The notes below the pieces were generated by a model. That model was not told where the DNA came from. It saw nothing but the letters and a program-made list of their open reading frames with translations, and did no database searches. A DNA stretch of 64,000 bases from Vallitalea okinawensis (GTDB lineage: Bacteria; Bacillota; Clostridia; Lachnospirales; PQDH01). Positions within the stretch are counted from its first letter, which is position 1. Each line of letters opens with the position of its first letter. This document shows positions 29,267 through 38,797 of the stretch, one piece after another. The stretch is taken from contig NZ_PQDH01000003.1 of NCBI RefSeq assembly GCF_002964605.1, positions 186,001-250,000 of the forward strand, written 5' to 3'. The translations under genes were made by a program, and so were the position numbers.

Positions 29267-30796
29267 TTATACTTCTTGACCTAATGCTGCTATCCCACCA
29301 TTACCGACCGTTACTGTAGCGGCTTCGATTATAACCGGTGTGACTGTCACATAATACTCATAATAGCCTGAACAAGTTACGTAATCACAAAACGTAAAAT
29401 TTATTGCTTTTGTAGATTTCTCAATATTTCTTGATCTGAATGTCGTCACAGGCCATGTCCCCACCGTTATTGGTCTTCCATTATCACTTACTCTATATAA
29501 ATCATATCGTAATTGAACAGTCCTAGATCCATCAAGTATTCTATTAATACTTATGGTACTTGAAAACTCAATATTTACCATAGGCTTGATTAAGCATGAG
29601 GCATCTAAGGTCACATGCGCTAATTGAAAGTGAGGATCTTCTGATGAAGTAAACGTTCTAATTCCTGTCCCTTGACCACATGCGAGTAATATTTTTTTAG
29701 GTTTTGGACTCTTCGTATTGGTGCGGCTATCATTGCAACTATCATCTAGGCTTTTGTAATTAACTTTTTCAACAGAATCTCCAGATGATTGGTTAAGAGC
29801 AACTATCCTAGCATCGTCAACCGTTAAGTCATCAAAAACATTTCCAATAGTTATGTCAATAGGCTCAACCGTTATAAAATAGTCGTAAAAATCTGAAGGC
29901 GCACTATGCTCACAGTAAATAAAATCAAAGCTCTCAGTAAATTCTACAGCATCGCCAACTCCTGTTCTTTCAAATACCCAGGTTCCACATGATATAGGTT
30001 CTCCATTCCTACAACTTCTCAATAATTCAAATTGAAGTAGGAGATTATTTACTGAAAAGCCCGTTTTAATATTAATCGAAAAATTTATTATAGATTTAGG
30101 CTTATATAAGCAGGTAGTATCTGTGCTAATATGAGCTACTTCAACTGGTGGTTGAGGTTCATTCTCTCTAAAAACTACACTTCCGTTTCCTTGCCCGCAT
30201 ACAAGTAAAATTTCCTTAAGATCTTGATGTGGATGTTTAGACTTATCATCAATTTTCTTGTCAACTAGTTTATAATTCTCTTTATTAGAATCACTTAAAT
30301 TTTGAGATAATGCAGCTATTCTCCCATTACTAACCGTTGCCGTTGCGTTAATTATTTCAACAGGTGTTACAGCTACAAAATAGTCACAGTATCTAGGATA
30401 ATTCATGCATTCACAAAAGGTAAAACTAAATGATTCTTGTTGGTTCTCAATGGCCCCGGATTCAAAATTAACTTTTTCAAACAACCAAGTACCTAAAGAT
30501 ATGGGTTCTTGGTCATCATCTAATCTAAACAATTCGTATAGCAATTGAACTGTTGCCACAGCATCTAACCTTTCTACCCTAACTTGACTAGAAAATCTTA
30601 TTAATACCTCAGGTCTTTTTAGACAAGTGGTATCGAGGGTGACATGAACTAATTGAAATGATGTATCACTGTTAGATGTAAAGGTTCTGCTTCCAGCTCC
30701 CTCTCCACATTCTAGAATTATTTTACTTGGTCTAGGGTGTTCACAAACTTTAGGATTACTACGATTTTTAGAGTGTTTATGTCTTTTTTTTGCCAC
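29267..30796 (-). CDS. Protein with three tandem DUF4489-type domains
   Basis: A 509-residue protein made of three tandem copies of the neighbouring genes' domain, at about residues 25-170, 190-345 and 365-509. They are joined by polar, Ser/Asp/Lys-rich linkers. Each copy keeps the opening 'CG(E/Q)G.G', the 'VTLDTTCL'-like strand and the closing 'AL.Q'. The Cys motif is CECMNYPRYC in the first copy and loses cysteines in the second and third. A basic N-terminus (KKRHKHSKNR) precedes copy one. I chose the GTG at 30796, with GGGGAG seven bases upstream, over an in-frame TTG at 30817. Fusion by tandem duplication is clear; function is unknown. Confidence 0.8.
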   Translation of the reverse strand: MAKKRHKHSKNRSNPKVCEHPRPSKIILECGEGAGSRTFTSNSDTSFQLVHVTLDTTCLKRPEVLIRFSSQVRVERLDAVATVQLLYELFRLDDDQEPISLGTWLFEKVNFESGAIENQQESFSFTFCECMNYPRYCDYFVAVTPVEIINATATVSNGRIAALSQNLSDSNKENYKLVDKKIDDKSKHPHQDLKEILLVCGQGNGSVVFRENEPQPPVEVAHISTDTTCLYKPKSIINFSINIKTGFSVNNLLLQFELLRSCRNGEPISCGTWVFERTGVGDAVEFTESFDFIYCEHSAPSDFYDYFITVEPIDITIGNVFDDLTVDDARIVALNQSSGDSVEKVNYKSLDDSCNDSRTNTKSPKPKKILLACGQGTGIRTFTSSEDPHFQLAHVTLDASCLIKPMVNIEFSSTISINRILDGSRTVQLRYDLYRVSDNGRPITVGTWPVTTFRSRNIEKSTKAINFTFCDYVTCSGYYEYYVTVTPVIIEAATVTVGNGGIAALGQEV

Positions 30797-31103
30797 TTTA
30801 TTTCTCCCCATCTCCAAAACTTAAACATCTTATAATTCAATTTTTACTACAGTATATGTTGTTTAATTTAATCAGTGATGGTTTGCTATCGCAACAAGTA
30901 CCATATCAAGATATAAAAGTTCACGGCTATATAGAGTTGATTTCAAAAAAGCTTTTAGAATCTTCTTAGGATAAGTAACTACCTTATCTTCTTATTCTTC
31001 GATTCTTGTGAAGATATCATTTAAGTGATAAACTATAAAGTAAATCACCTAACACCATTACTAATGAACCATGAGTAAAATAATTTATGGAGGTAATTGA
31101 AAC
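30797..31103. other. Divergent intergenic region
   Basis: It holds the upstream regions of the three-domain DUF4489 gene and the HExxH gene. An imperfect hairpin lies at about 30972-30993. I see no consensus promoter and no gene. Confidence 0.4.
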
Positions 31104-31976
31104 ATGGAAGACAATAATACTTTACAAATGGATTCCTACAGTGAAAATCAAAGTTTAAGAACCGCTCTCCAAACATATCCTCAATTATCTGGACAAGTCA
31201 CAACATTTTATAGTAGCGGAGGAGCTGAAAGAGCTAAAAACTTAAAGAATTTCATAGAAGAAATGATGAATGACTACAAACAGTACTTTCCCGTCCAATT
31301 CGATTTACATATGATGATTCTTAAAGAAGATGACTTAAGGAAATTTTGTGATGTTCCTTACGGTTTACCATGGATCGATACAGATAACAAACCTTGGCTC
31401 ATCTGCATGCCATTTGAACAAGCAGGGGTAATTGTAGGAGGGGCACTTGCATTGAGTCAACAAAACCAAGTTCCTCAACAGGTAAATGATAAATTAAATG
31501 ATTTAGGAGTATCCTATGAAACAGCATCACGTCTTTATGTTGATCTTATTGGATTTCATGAAGTTGGACACGCCTTCTGTGCAGCACTAGGATTAGAAAA
31601 TTTAAATCCATGGTTTGCAGAATTTATGGCCACATATTTCTGTTATGGATTTATTAAAGAAAAATACCCCCTATATGCTACTATTTGGTATGAATTTACC
31701 AATATCATTTTTAAAGATATTAGTTGTTTCCAATACAAGACCCTTGAGGAATTAGATAATCATTATGATGAAGTTGGGTTCAAAGATCCAGCTAATTATG
31801 ATTGGTATCAGAAACAATTCAGTAAAATGGTAGATGAAATCTATAAAACCGAAGGCATTGATTTCATACACAATGTTATAAAATTGTTTAAAGATAAAAA
31901 TCCCTCTACGATAGAAACAAGGACGTTATTACAAAAGAATTACCCTCAATTTGAGAATTGGTTTAATAATTATTAA
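31104..31976 (+). CDS. Putative zinc metallopeptidase (HExxH), orphan
   Basis: A 290-residue soluble protein of no family I can name. HEVGH at residues 152-156 matches the HExxH zinc motif, and Glu173 in 'WFAEFMATYF' is well placed as a third ligand, as in gluzincins. The spacing from the second His to this Glu is 17 residues, shorter than in thermolysin. No signal peptide is visible, so it probably acts in the cytosol or a spore compartment. The start has GGAGG upstream. It is followed by a long stem terminator shared with the convergent gene. Confidence 0.72.
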   Translation: MEDNNTLQMDSYSENQSLRTALQTYPQLSGQVTTFYSSGGAERAKNLKNFIEEMMNDYKQYFPVQFDLHMMILKEDDLRKFCDVPYGLPWIDTDNKPWLICMPFEQAGVIVGGALALSQQNQVPQQVNDKLNDLGVSYETASRLYVDLIGFHEVGHAFCAALGLENLNPWFAEFMATYFCYGFIKEKYPLYATIWYEFTNIIFKDISCFQYKTLEELDNHYDEVGFKDPANYDWYQKQFSKMVDEIYKTEGIDFIHNVIKLFKDKNPSTIETRTLLQKNYPQFENWFNNY

Positions 31977-31981
31977 ATAAA

Positions 31982-32026
31982 GGTCAGGCTTAGAATTCTA
32001 TAATTCTTGCCTGACCCTTGCTATTT
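31982..32026. terminator. Long-stem convergent terminator
   Basis: GGTCAGGC and GCCTGACC (31982-31989 with 32009-32016) plus an inner AGAATT/AATTCT pair form a long stem between two convergent genes. The T-run to the right (CTATTTT) is short. Confidence 0.7.
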
Positions 32027-32974
32027 TAATGTTGCAATTATGCCTGCGTGATCTGATGGCCAAAGACCTATAGACGTACGATCTTTCTGTAAATTTCCAA
32101 CAGTAGCTATGTTAAGTACTTTGAAGTCATTTCTTATGAAAATAAAGTCAATTCGTTCACTTAATGTGGATATTGCATTAAGTAAATCTCTAGCTTGAAA
32201 AGCTGTAAATCCAGAACATTTACCGACAATATTCCATGCATCAATAAATCCTGAGTCAATAAATAACTCATAGGTTGGGTTATCATTTCCATCTGCATCA
32301 GTGTTGAAGTCACCCATTAGGATTAAGGGAAGATTAGTAGCACAAGCATTCTTTAGTAATTCATTAGCTTGTGCAAGACGCACTTCTGTTGAATCACCTT
32401 CTAAATGGGTATTAACTAATCTAAACATTTCCTTATCTATGCTAACATCAACTGAAGACCATCCCCTAAGAACTGTAAAAGGTTGCCCTCCAATAGGAAC
32501 AACTAAATTAATGCTAAAATTCCTTTCTTGAATATGGGTAAATTTCATTCTAGTATCAGATTTAGCAAGTATAACATCCCTATCCAATAACCCAATAACC
32601 TCCCCAGTGCTACTGGGTAATTGATCTCTAAAATTTTTATTGACAGCGATAACATTATATTCTAAGCCAAGCTTTTTTAGATCCCAAAGAAGAATTCTTA
32701 AAAAGTTTATAGCACTATTAGCTTGCATTGATTGTACTGTCCATAACGCTACCTCATGTAAGCCAATTAGGTCCGGTCTTGTTTTATAGATTTGAATAGC
32801 AATGGATTTTGCCCTTGAAAAAAAATCAGTCTGCTGAACTTGATCAAAAACCTCTGACATTACTTCTGGTATTTGCTCTGGAGTTGTGCCTATGAGTGGG
32901 CTAAGATCCGCTCCAAAGTAAATATTCCATGTCATAACTTTGATACAACTTTTTCGGAGTTTTCTTAGAAGCAT
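32021..32974 (-). CDS. Endonuclease/exonuclease/phosphatase (EEP) superfamily protein
   Basis: A 317-residue member of the EEP superfamily (DNase I / sphingomyelinase / inositol phosphatase fold). Key segments are 'KVMTWNIYFG' (metal-binding Asn), 'DLIGLHEVALW' (catalytic Glu), 'LILMGDFNTDADG' (Asp-Asn pair) and 'SDHAGIIATL' (catalytic Asp-His) at the C-terminus. All active-site positions are present. There is no signal peptide. The substrate cannot be read from sequence; nucleic acid, phospholipid and phosphoinositide are all used in the family. The ATG follows AAAAGGAG. Confidence 0.86.
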   Translation of the reverse strand: MLLRKLRKSCIKVMTWNIYFGADLSPLIGTTPEQIPEVMSEVFDQVQQTDFFSRAKSIAIQIYKTRPDLIGLHEVALWTVQSMQANSAINFLRILLWDLKKLGLEYNVIAVNKNFRDQLPSSTGEVIGLLDRDVILAKSDTRMKFTHIQERNFSINLVVPIGGQPFTVLRGWSSVDVSIDKEMFRLVNTHLEGDSTEVRLAQANELLKNACATNLPLILMGDFNTDADGNDNPTYELFIDSGFIDAWNIVGKCSGFTAFQARDLLNAISTLSERIDFIFIRNDFKVLNIATVGNLQKDRTSIGLWPSDHAGIIATLK

Positions 32975-33068
32975 AAGAGCTTGTCTCCTTTTTATTTTAT
33001 TATATGTGGTGAATATCGCTTAAGTGTACAATAATAGGAAAGCTTCTCACACTTTGATAGGCATATAC

Positions 33069-33101
33069 AAAAAAAGAAACCAGCTCCCAAAAACCAGTTT
33101 C
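33069..33101 (-). terminator. Intrinsic terminator of the sugar-uptake operon
   Basis: On the minus strand GAAACTGG and CTGGTTTC (two G-U pairs) close a short loop and are followed by seven T residues. Confidence 0.8.
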
Positions 33102-33148
33102 ATCTTTTTGTATCTTATAGTCTCTTTTCAATTCTGTATGCCACAGAC

Positions 33149-34699
33149 CTATTTCACTTCAATAATTGTAGTAGATAGAGGTTGGATTCTAGATGTACTC
33201 TCTTCAGCGACATTCCTATAGAGAATATCTTCTACCTTCAAATCTACTTCCTCATGTAGTAGAATATCTTGAACTTCTTCTGATAAATTATGAAGGACAA
33301 CGATACTCTGATTTTTTGATGTCATTTGATAAGCTATGACTTCTGGTCGGTCTGTGTGTAATGGACTGAAACGTCCTGCATACAGTGCTTCATTATTTAG
33401 TCGCAGATCAATCATTTCTCTATAGTGATTGTACAGCGAATCTTCATCCAGCTGTTGCTCTTCAGCCGATACCGTTTCGTTATTATATGTTAACGGCTCC
33501 CAACTCGTTTGATAATCTGATTCTTCTCCCCAAATGAAAGGTTCTCTTATTTGCTCATCTGGTTTATTCCCCAACATACCAATTTCTTCACCATAATAGA
33601 TATAAGGTGTTCCTTGCAATGTTAAATAAATGGATGCAGCAAGTTTAGCTTGCTTCACATTGTTACCCAATCTCCCCATCACTCTGTTCTGATCATGATT
33701 GGACAAGAATGGCGCATCAATATATTCACTACTTGTTGTCTCAAAAGTCTGTAAAGCTGAATATAAATCATCAACAAATTTATTATTCTTGCCACTCTTA
33801 TCTGTACCTGTGTTGATCATTGGAATAAGATAGTCTTCACCAACTGAAAAATTAAATAGCATATCAAAACTCTCATAGTATGGTGCAATTCCTTTTGGAT
33901 CAGTCCATACTTCTCCAACTAAAATGACCTCATCGTTTATTCCTTGGCAGTAGGTTTTAAATTCATTCCACCAATCCAGAGTTGCCTGCCTAATATTAGT
34001 ACCGTTAGGTTCCTCACCAGGAGCAAAGATATGCATAGCAGCATCACATCTAAAACCATCTACACCTAATTCTAACCAAAACTTAGCAATGTCTTTTACA
34101 TCATTTCTTACTGCTTCACTATTATAATTTAGATCCGGCATCTGATCCCAAAACAAAGCATAATAATAATCTTCTTTATTCTTAATCCAGACTGGGTGAC
34201 CCCAGACTCTAGTCTTTAGGTTAATATCCCCTTTTTCCAAAGATGCCCAATTGTAATAATCCTTATAGGAGCTATCTGTTGTTGACGAAGCTTCCTTGAA
34301 CCATGGGTGCTTCGATGATGTGTGATTGATGACTAGATCCATTATTACAGATATATCACGTTTATGAGCTTCATCTATCAATCGTTGAACATCTTCAACT
34401 GTACCGTATTCCGGGTCCACATCATAATAATTCGTTACATCATACTTATGATAACTTGGTGATGGATTAAATGGTGTTAGCCACAATCCAGTAACCCCTA
34501 ATTCATCTAGATAGTCTAAGTTTTCTGTTATACCGTTGATATCACCGATACCATCACCATTACTGTCAGCAAAGGAGCGTACAAATATCTCATAATAGAC
34601 ACCTTCACTTTTTTCTACCTCTTGTTCTAAAACGCCGCAACTACTTAATCCTATTATAAAAGCTGTGCATAAAAGCACAGCCATTATTTTCTTTCTCAA
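33149..34699 (-). CDS. GH13 alpha-amylase family lipoprotein
   Basis: A 516-residue extracellular lipoprotein (lipobox GLSSC, Cys21) of glycoside hydrolase family 13. The four conserved regions are present: 'DLVINHTS', 'GFRCDAAMH' with the catalytic Asp, 'VGEVW' with the acid/base Glu, and 'FLSNHDQNR' with the transition-state Asp. The fold runs to about residue 430, followed by a small beta C-domain. It should cut alpha-1,4-glucans or cyclodextrins at the cell surface for the ABC transporter encoded upstream. The start is probably TTG behind GGAG. It is the last gene of the operon. Confidence 0.92.
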   Translation of the reverse strand: MRKKIMAVLLCTAFIIGLSSCGVLEQEVEKSEGVYYEIFVRSFADSNGDGIGDINGITENLDYLDELGVTGLWLTPFNPSPSYHKYDVTNYYDVDPEYGTVEDVQRLIDEAHKRDISVIMDLVINHTSSKHPWFKEASSTTDSSYKDYYNWASLEKGDINLKTRVWGHPVWIKNKEDYYYALFWDQMPDLNYNSEAVRNDVKDIAKFWLELGVDGFRCDAAMHIFAPGEEPNGTNIRQATLDWWNEFKTYCQGINDEVILVGEVWTDPKGIAPYYESFDMLFNFSVGEDYLIPMINTGTDKSGKNNKFVDDLYSALQTFETTSSEYIDAPFLSNHDQNRVMGRLGNNVKQAKLAASIYLTLQGTPYIYYGEEIGMLGNKPDEQIREPFIWGEESDYQTSWEPLTYNNETVSAEEQQLDEDSLYNHYREMIDLRLNNEALYAGRFSPLHTDRPEVIAYQMTSKNQSIVVLHNLSEEVQDILLHEEVDLKVEDILYRNVAEESTSRIQPLSTTIIEVK

Positions 34700-34709
34700 A
34701 GAACCACTC

Positions 34710-35543
34710 CTAACTCTTTACCGCTCCAGCTCCTAGAGCTTCTGTCATGAATTTTTGACTTAACATGAAGAAAATAGTAAATGGAATAGCTACCAATGTA
34801 CAACCAGCGGCAAACTGACTAAAAGCATTGTCAGCTTCACCATCAATCATTTCAAATAATCCGATAGCTAATGTCCAGTTCTTTTGAGACTTTAATACAA
34901 GTTGTGGGAAGATATAGTCCATCCATGGCGCTGTAAAAGTAGCTATTGCTAGAAAGACGATGATAGGTCTTGCAATAGGTAAGATAATTTTAAAGAAAGT
35001 AGTAAAATTACCTGCACCATCAACTTTTGCAGCAGCATCTAGTTCTCTAGGTATTGTATCAAGATACCCTTTAACAAGCCATGTATTATAAGGTATCTGA
35101 CCAGCTACGTAAATAATGATAAGACCTAAATGAGTATCTAATAACCCCATCTTCCAAATAATAATATACATCGCTACCATACCAGTGAAACTAGGTATAA
35201 TTTGAAGGACTAACATGGATATCATAGATATTTTTTTACCCTTAAAGCCATATCTTGAGAATACATAAGCTGATAAGGAAGTGATTGCAACAGAAAAAAT
35301 CATATTAATCACTGCTATTTTAAGAGTATTTTTATACCAATGTAAATAATCCGTTTCAGTAAATAATTTTCTATATTGGTTTAAGCTAAATTGGTCAGGT
35401 ATAGGATTAATACCTGTACTCTGTAAACTACTTCCTTGATTGAAGGAAGACCCTATTGTCCAAGCAATAGGATATAATACAATCAGAGCGATACCAATAA
35501 GTATAGTATAAATAACTAACTGCTTTAATCTTTTTTTCAACAT
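34710..35543 (-). CDS. MalG-type sugar ABC transporter permease
   Basis: A 277-residue inner-membrane permease with six membrane segments and the EAA loop ('ELDAAAKVDGAGNFTTFFKIILP', about residues 164-186) that contacts the ATPase. It is most like MalG. Its ATG overlaps the malF-like stop (TAATG), so translation is coupled. No ATP-binding subunit is encoded in this operon, so a shared MsmK-type ATPase elsewhere is expected. Confidence 0.92.
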   Translation of the reverse strand: MLKKRLKQLVIYTILIGIALIVLYPIAWTIGSSFNQGSSLQSTGINPIPDQFSLNQYRKLFTETDYLHWYKNTLKIAVINMIFSVAITSLSAYVFSRYGFKGKKISMISMLVLQIIPSFTGMVAMYIIIWKMGLLDTHLGLIIIYVAGQIPYNTWLVKGYLDTIPRELDAAAKVDGAGNFTTFFKIILPIARPIIVFLAIATFTAPWMDYIFPQLVLKSQKNWTLAIGLFEMIDGEADNAFSQFAAGCTLVAIPFTIFFMLSQKFMTEALGAGAVKS

Positions 35544-36937
35544 TAGTATTCACCCTCCTTAAATGACTTAGTCTTAGTAAAGTTATAAATTGCAAATGGT
35601 GCAATTATGGTAAATACTAATAGTGATAACACAGCTGCCATATGATATTTCTGCATACCATTCATCAACTCAAATATCCATGTTACTAATAAATCAGTAG
35701 CTCCAGCTCCACTTCCTGGTGGGTAAACATTGTCTGGTCCACCACCTGTTAAGAAGTAAACGGCTCCAAAGTTATTGAAATTAAATGAGAAAGTCATTAC
35801 CAATAAAGGTGCTGTCGCAAACATGACCATTGGCAAAGTAATCTTTCTGAATTTTTGTAGTCCTGATGCACCATCAATTTCTGCTGCTTCATATAAGTTC
35901 TTTGGTATACTAGTCAAGATACCTGTTAGTAAGAGCATAAAGTAAGGTGCCCCTATCCATAGGTTAACAAGTATAACTGAAACTTTTGCCATCATTGGAT
36001 CAGATAAGAAAGGTATACTGTTCTCTATGATACCCATTGCTTTTAAGGATAAGTTAATTGGACCAAATTGACCATTCAGTAAGTTTTTCCATACAAGCAA
36101 GTTAATCATTTGTGGTATAGCATATGGTAAAATATATATCGTTCTAAACCCTTTAGTAAACTTAATGTCTTTATCATAAAGCATAAGTGCTATAAGGAGG
36201 CCCACAAAGAAGTTTAAGAATGTGGCAATAAAGGCCCATATAACGTTCCATGTGAAGACACCAACAAATGCTTCTTTCCAGTTTGGAAGTGAAAACATGT
36301 CTATAAAGTTTTGTATACCTACCCAATCAACAAGATTTTTAGGCGGCATATGATAAGGCATAGAATAATTTGTAAACGCTAATAAACAACTGAATAACAA
36401 AGGAAAGAACACGAAAAATATAATCATTAATGCTACAGGTGATAAAACAAAGTATGGAAACATATCATTAATAACACCTTTTAATGAATAATCAATATCA
36501 ATAAAATACTGATCAGTTGCTAACCTTTTATTGATCTTATAAACATCTAGAACGCTATATAAGTATATTGCTAAAATGACAAGCACAACTAAGAAAATAA
36601 TAAGACCTTCTGCCATTAAGAAAATGGAATGGTCATTATTTTTCATGATCTTCTCACCTGTTACAGTACCTAATGTTACTAGACCATAAATCGCTTTTGC
36701 AATGGAATTAAAATTGATAAGTGCAAATATTTCAATAAATATGAAAATAATCCCTTTAAAAAATAATATATGATATAATTCCAAAGCATTCTTTTTTGCT
36801 GCTTTAGGACTTTGAGACTTCATCTTTTTAGCCTGAAAGCCCAATAAAATATGACCTAAGCCCATAAACAGTATTGAAAATATAGTCGCTAAACTGATAT
36901 TCTTTTTCTGAGAACTGGTCTTACCTTTTACAGACAT
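35543..36937 (-). CDS. MalF-type sugar ABC transporter permease with extended N-terminus
   Basis: A 464-residue permease. The C-terminal ~300 residues carry six membrane helices and the EAA loop ('NLYEAAEIDGASGLQKFRKITLP', about residues 345-367). The N-terminal ~150 residues add three or so membrane segments, including 'LGHILLGFQAKKM', and a polar stretch. E. coli MalF also has extra N-terminal helices, but this part resembles the gut-clostridial variants. It lies about 95 bp after the binding-protein gene. The ATG follows AAGAGGTG. Confidence 0.9.
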   Translation of the reverse strand: MSVKGKTSSQKKNISLATIFSILFMGLGHILLGFQAKKMKSQSPKAAKKNALELYHILFFKGIIFIFIEIFALINFNSIAKAIYGLVTLGTVTGEKIMKNNDHSIFLMAEGLIIFLVVLVILAIYLYSVLDVYKINKRLATDQYFIDIDYSLKGVINDMFPYFVLSPVALMIIFFVFFPLLFSCLLAFTNYSMPYHMPPKNLVDWVGIQNFIDMFSLPNWKEAFVGVFTWNVIWAFIATFLNFFVGLLIALMLYDKDIKFTKGFRTIYILPYAIPQMINLLVWKNLLNGQFGPINLSLKAMGIIENSIPFLSDPMMAKVSVILVNLWIGAPYFMLLLTGILTSIPKNLYEAAEIDGASGLQKFRKITLPMVMFATAPLLVMTFSFNFNNFGAVYFLTGGGPDNVYPPGSGAGATDLLVTWIFELMNGMQKYHMAAVLSLLVFTIIAPFAIYNFTKTKSFKEGEY

Positions 36938-37033
36938 CTCAACACCTCTTTAATTAATATGTGTTTACCTTTGTATTACTAGCTTTAGAGGGTGGCTAAA
37001 TTAAGCCGCCCTCTAAAAAAGATTAACTCTATA

Positions 37034-38326
37034 TTATTCGTACATAGCTAACATAGCTTCTTTAGCAGCTTCTAATTCTGCTTCAGGCTCAGCACCTTCC
37101 CAGATGTTTGTATAAACACTACCCATTACTGTCCAGTATGAACCCATTTCTGGAATAGCTGGCATTGGCTTAGCATATTTTGCTTGTGCCATTACACCTG
37201 CAATGAACTCGTCTTCAACTTGATAATCAGTTCTTACAGGAATTTGATGAGTAATTTCAAATCTTTCTTTAGTCATTTCAAGATCAGCACAGAAATTAGC
37301 AAATAACATAGCAGCATTAGGATACTCTGTATAAGAACTTACATATAATCCACGTACACCAGAGAAACTTTCTGGGTGTTCACCGTTTGGTAATACAGGT
37401 AATTCAACGATTCCAAAGTTTGTTCCAGCATCTTTACAGTCTTGAATAGCCCAAGGACCATTAATCATGTATGGGAACTGACCAGAATTGAAACCTTGCA
37501 TCATAACATCATAAGAGATGTCAGCTGCAGCAATATCCATAATATCAGTTCTAATTGAATGTAAGAATTTCATAGCTTCAACACCATTTTCATTATCAAA
37601 GCCTAATTGCTCTCTATCTTCACCTGACTCGCCAAATAATTTACTACCATAACCACCTAAGAACATGTAATCATAGTAAGCATTTGCTGCTTCAAACATA
37701 AGAGCAAATTTATTTTCACTTGGGTTATTATATTCTTTAGCAAATTCTTTAAGTTCATCCCAAGTTTTCACTGGTTCGTCAACGATGTCTTTGTTATAGA
37801 ATAATGCATATGTTTCAATGGATACTGGGTAACCATAAGTCTCACCTTTATAAGTTACAGCAGTTACAGCTGCAGGTACAAATGTTTCAGCATAATTTGC
37901 ATTGAATTCAGTGTTAGGAATAATTAAACCAGATTCAACTAATTCTCCTAAGTGGTCATGAGGTGCTGCAAAAACGTCAGCTCCAACACCAGCAGGTCCG
38001 TCTAAAGCTAATTTACCTTTAGCATCTGTATGACCAACAGGTTCGTAATTAATCGTTACATCAGGATAAATTTTATTGAATTCTTCGATAGCACGTTCCA
38101 TGAAGTCACCTTCAGGACCTTCACTTTCCCAAACAAGTAATTCTGCACCATCTTCTGGTTGTAATCCTTCAGGAGCTTCAGCTTCTTCTTTATCAGTTGT
38201 CTCATTTGACTCTGTTTTTACTTCTTCAGAAGTGTCACCCTTTTCTTCATCACTAGCACAAGCTGCCAATAAACTCATACTCATGATAAGTACTAAAAAC
38301 ATAGCTAATACTTTTCTTAATTTCAT
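37034..38326 (-). CDS. Maltodextrin-type sugar-binding lipoprotein
   Basis: A 430-residue extracellular solute-binding protein of the MalE family. The signal peptide ends in the lipobox LLAAC (Cys23). A Glu/Asp/Thr-rich linker to about residue 60 precedes the binding domain. Family segments include 'FMERAIEEFNKIYPDVTINYE' (about residues 76-96) and 'FPYMINGPWAIQ'. It is the first and probably most highly expressed gene of the operon, behind the two-operator promoter. Maltose or maltodextrin is the likely substrate given the GH13 gene in the operon. Confidence 0.9.
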   Translation of the reverse strand: MKLRKVLAMFLVLIMSMSLLAACASDEEKGDTSEEVKTESNETTDKEEAEAPEGLQPEDGAELLVWESEGPEGDFMERAIEEFNKIYPDVTINYEPVGHTDAKGKLALDGPAGVGADVFAAPHDHLGELVESGLIIPNTEFNANYAETFVPAAVTAVTYKGETYGYPVSIETYALFYNKDIVDEPVKTWDELKEFAKEYNNPSENKFALMFEAANAYYDYMFLGGYGSKLFGESGEDREQLGFDNENGVEAMKFLHSIRTDIMDIAAADISYDVMMQGFNSGQFPYMINGPWAIQDCKDAGTNFGIVELPVLPNGEHPESFSGVRGLYVSSYTEYPNAAMLFANFCADLEMTKERFEITHQIPVRTDYQVEDEFIAGVMAQAKYAKPMPAIPEMGSYWTVMGSVYTNIWEGAEPEAELEAAKEAMLAMYE

Positions 38327-38441
38327 GTTTCTTCCTCCCTAAATTTAAAAAATTAATATTAAAACATTTGTATGAATAAGGTAAAACAAGATACGCTGCT
38401 AGTCTATGTACCTCCCTACCACACTATAAAGCATACAAAAC

Positions 38442-38496
38442 GCAATCGGTTGCATGCTGTTAGTCACATTGTATCATGCAACCCCTTGCATGTCAA
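38442..38496 (-). promoter_or_regulatory. Promoter with two LacI/MalR-type operators
   Basis: Leftward, TTGACA (38491-38496), a 17-bp spacer and TACAAT (38468-38473) form a strong promoter. The palindrome ATGCAACCCCTTGCAT (38476-38491) fills the spacer. A second LacI-type site, GCAATCGGTTGC (38442-38453), lies about 15 bp after the -10. This arrangement fits repression by a LacI-family regulator released by sugar. No such regulator is encoded in the window. Confidence 0.82.
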
Positions 38497-38749
38497 GAGC
38501 ACTTTGTGCAATATATATAATCTATTTATTACTCGATTCCTGCTTGATTAATAAATTATTTCATTTTGCCACCTATAATATAATGTTTCATGTAGAATTT
38601 AAACCTTTTTCGAAATATATATAAAAATTTTTCACTTTATACTTTGATAATTTTCTATGAGTGCAATTCTTTAACAGAAAAAGTATCTATGCTATTACTT
38701 AGTTGAGATCTTTTCTTGGTGGAAGTTTCCTAAAAATGAATAATAGTAA
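38497..38749. other. Intergenic region upstream of the sugar operon
   Basis: About 250 AT-rich bases between the sugar-operon promoter and the exporter terminator. I see no gene or further signal. Confidence 0.5.
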
Positions 38750-38775
38750 GAAAAAGGACTCTCATAAGAGAATCC
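38750..38775 (-). terminator. Intrinsic terminator of the ABC exporter operon
   Basis: An 8-bp stem (GGACTCTC with GAGAATCC, one wobble on the minus strand) with an ATAA loop is followed by TTTTTCTT, 23 bp after the permease stop. Confidence 0.8.
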
Positions 38776-38797
38776 TCACAAACTTATAAAACTTGTA

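Noticed and set aside
30972-30993. Hairpin between the DUF4489 triple gene and the HExxH gene
   Set aside because: Imperfect stem without a T-run; both genes point away from it, so a terminator makes no sense.
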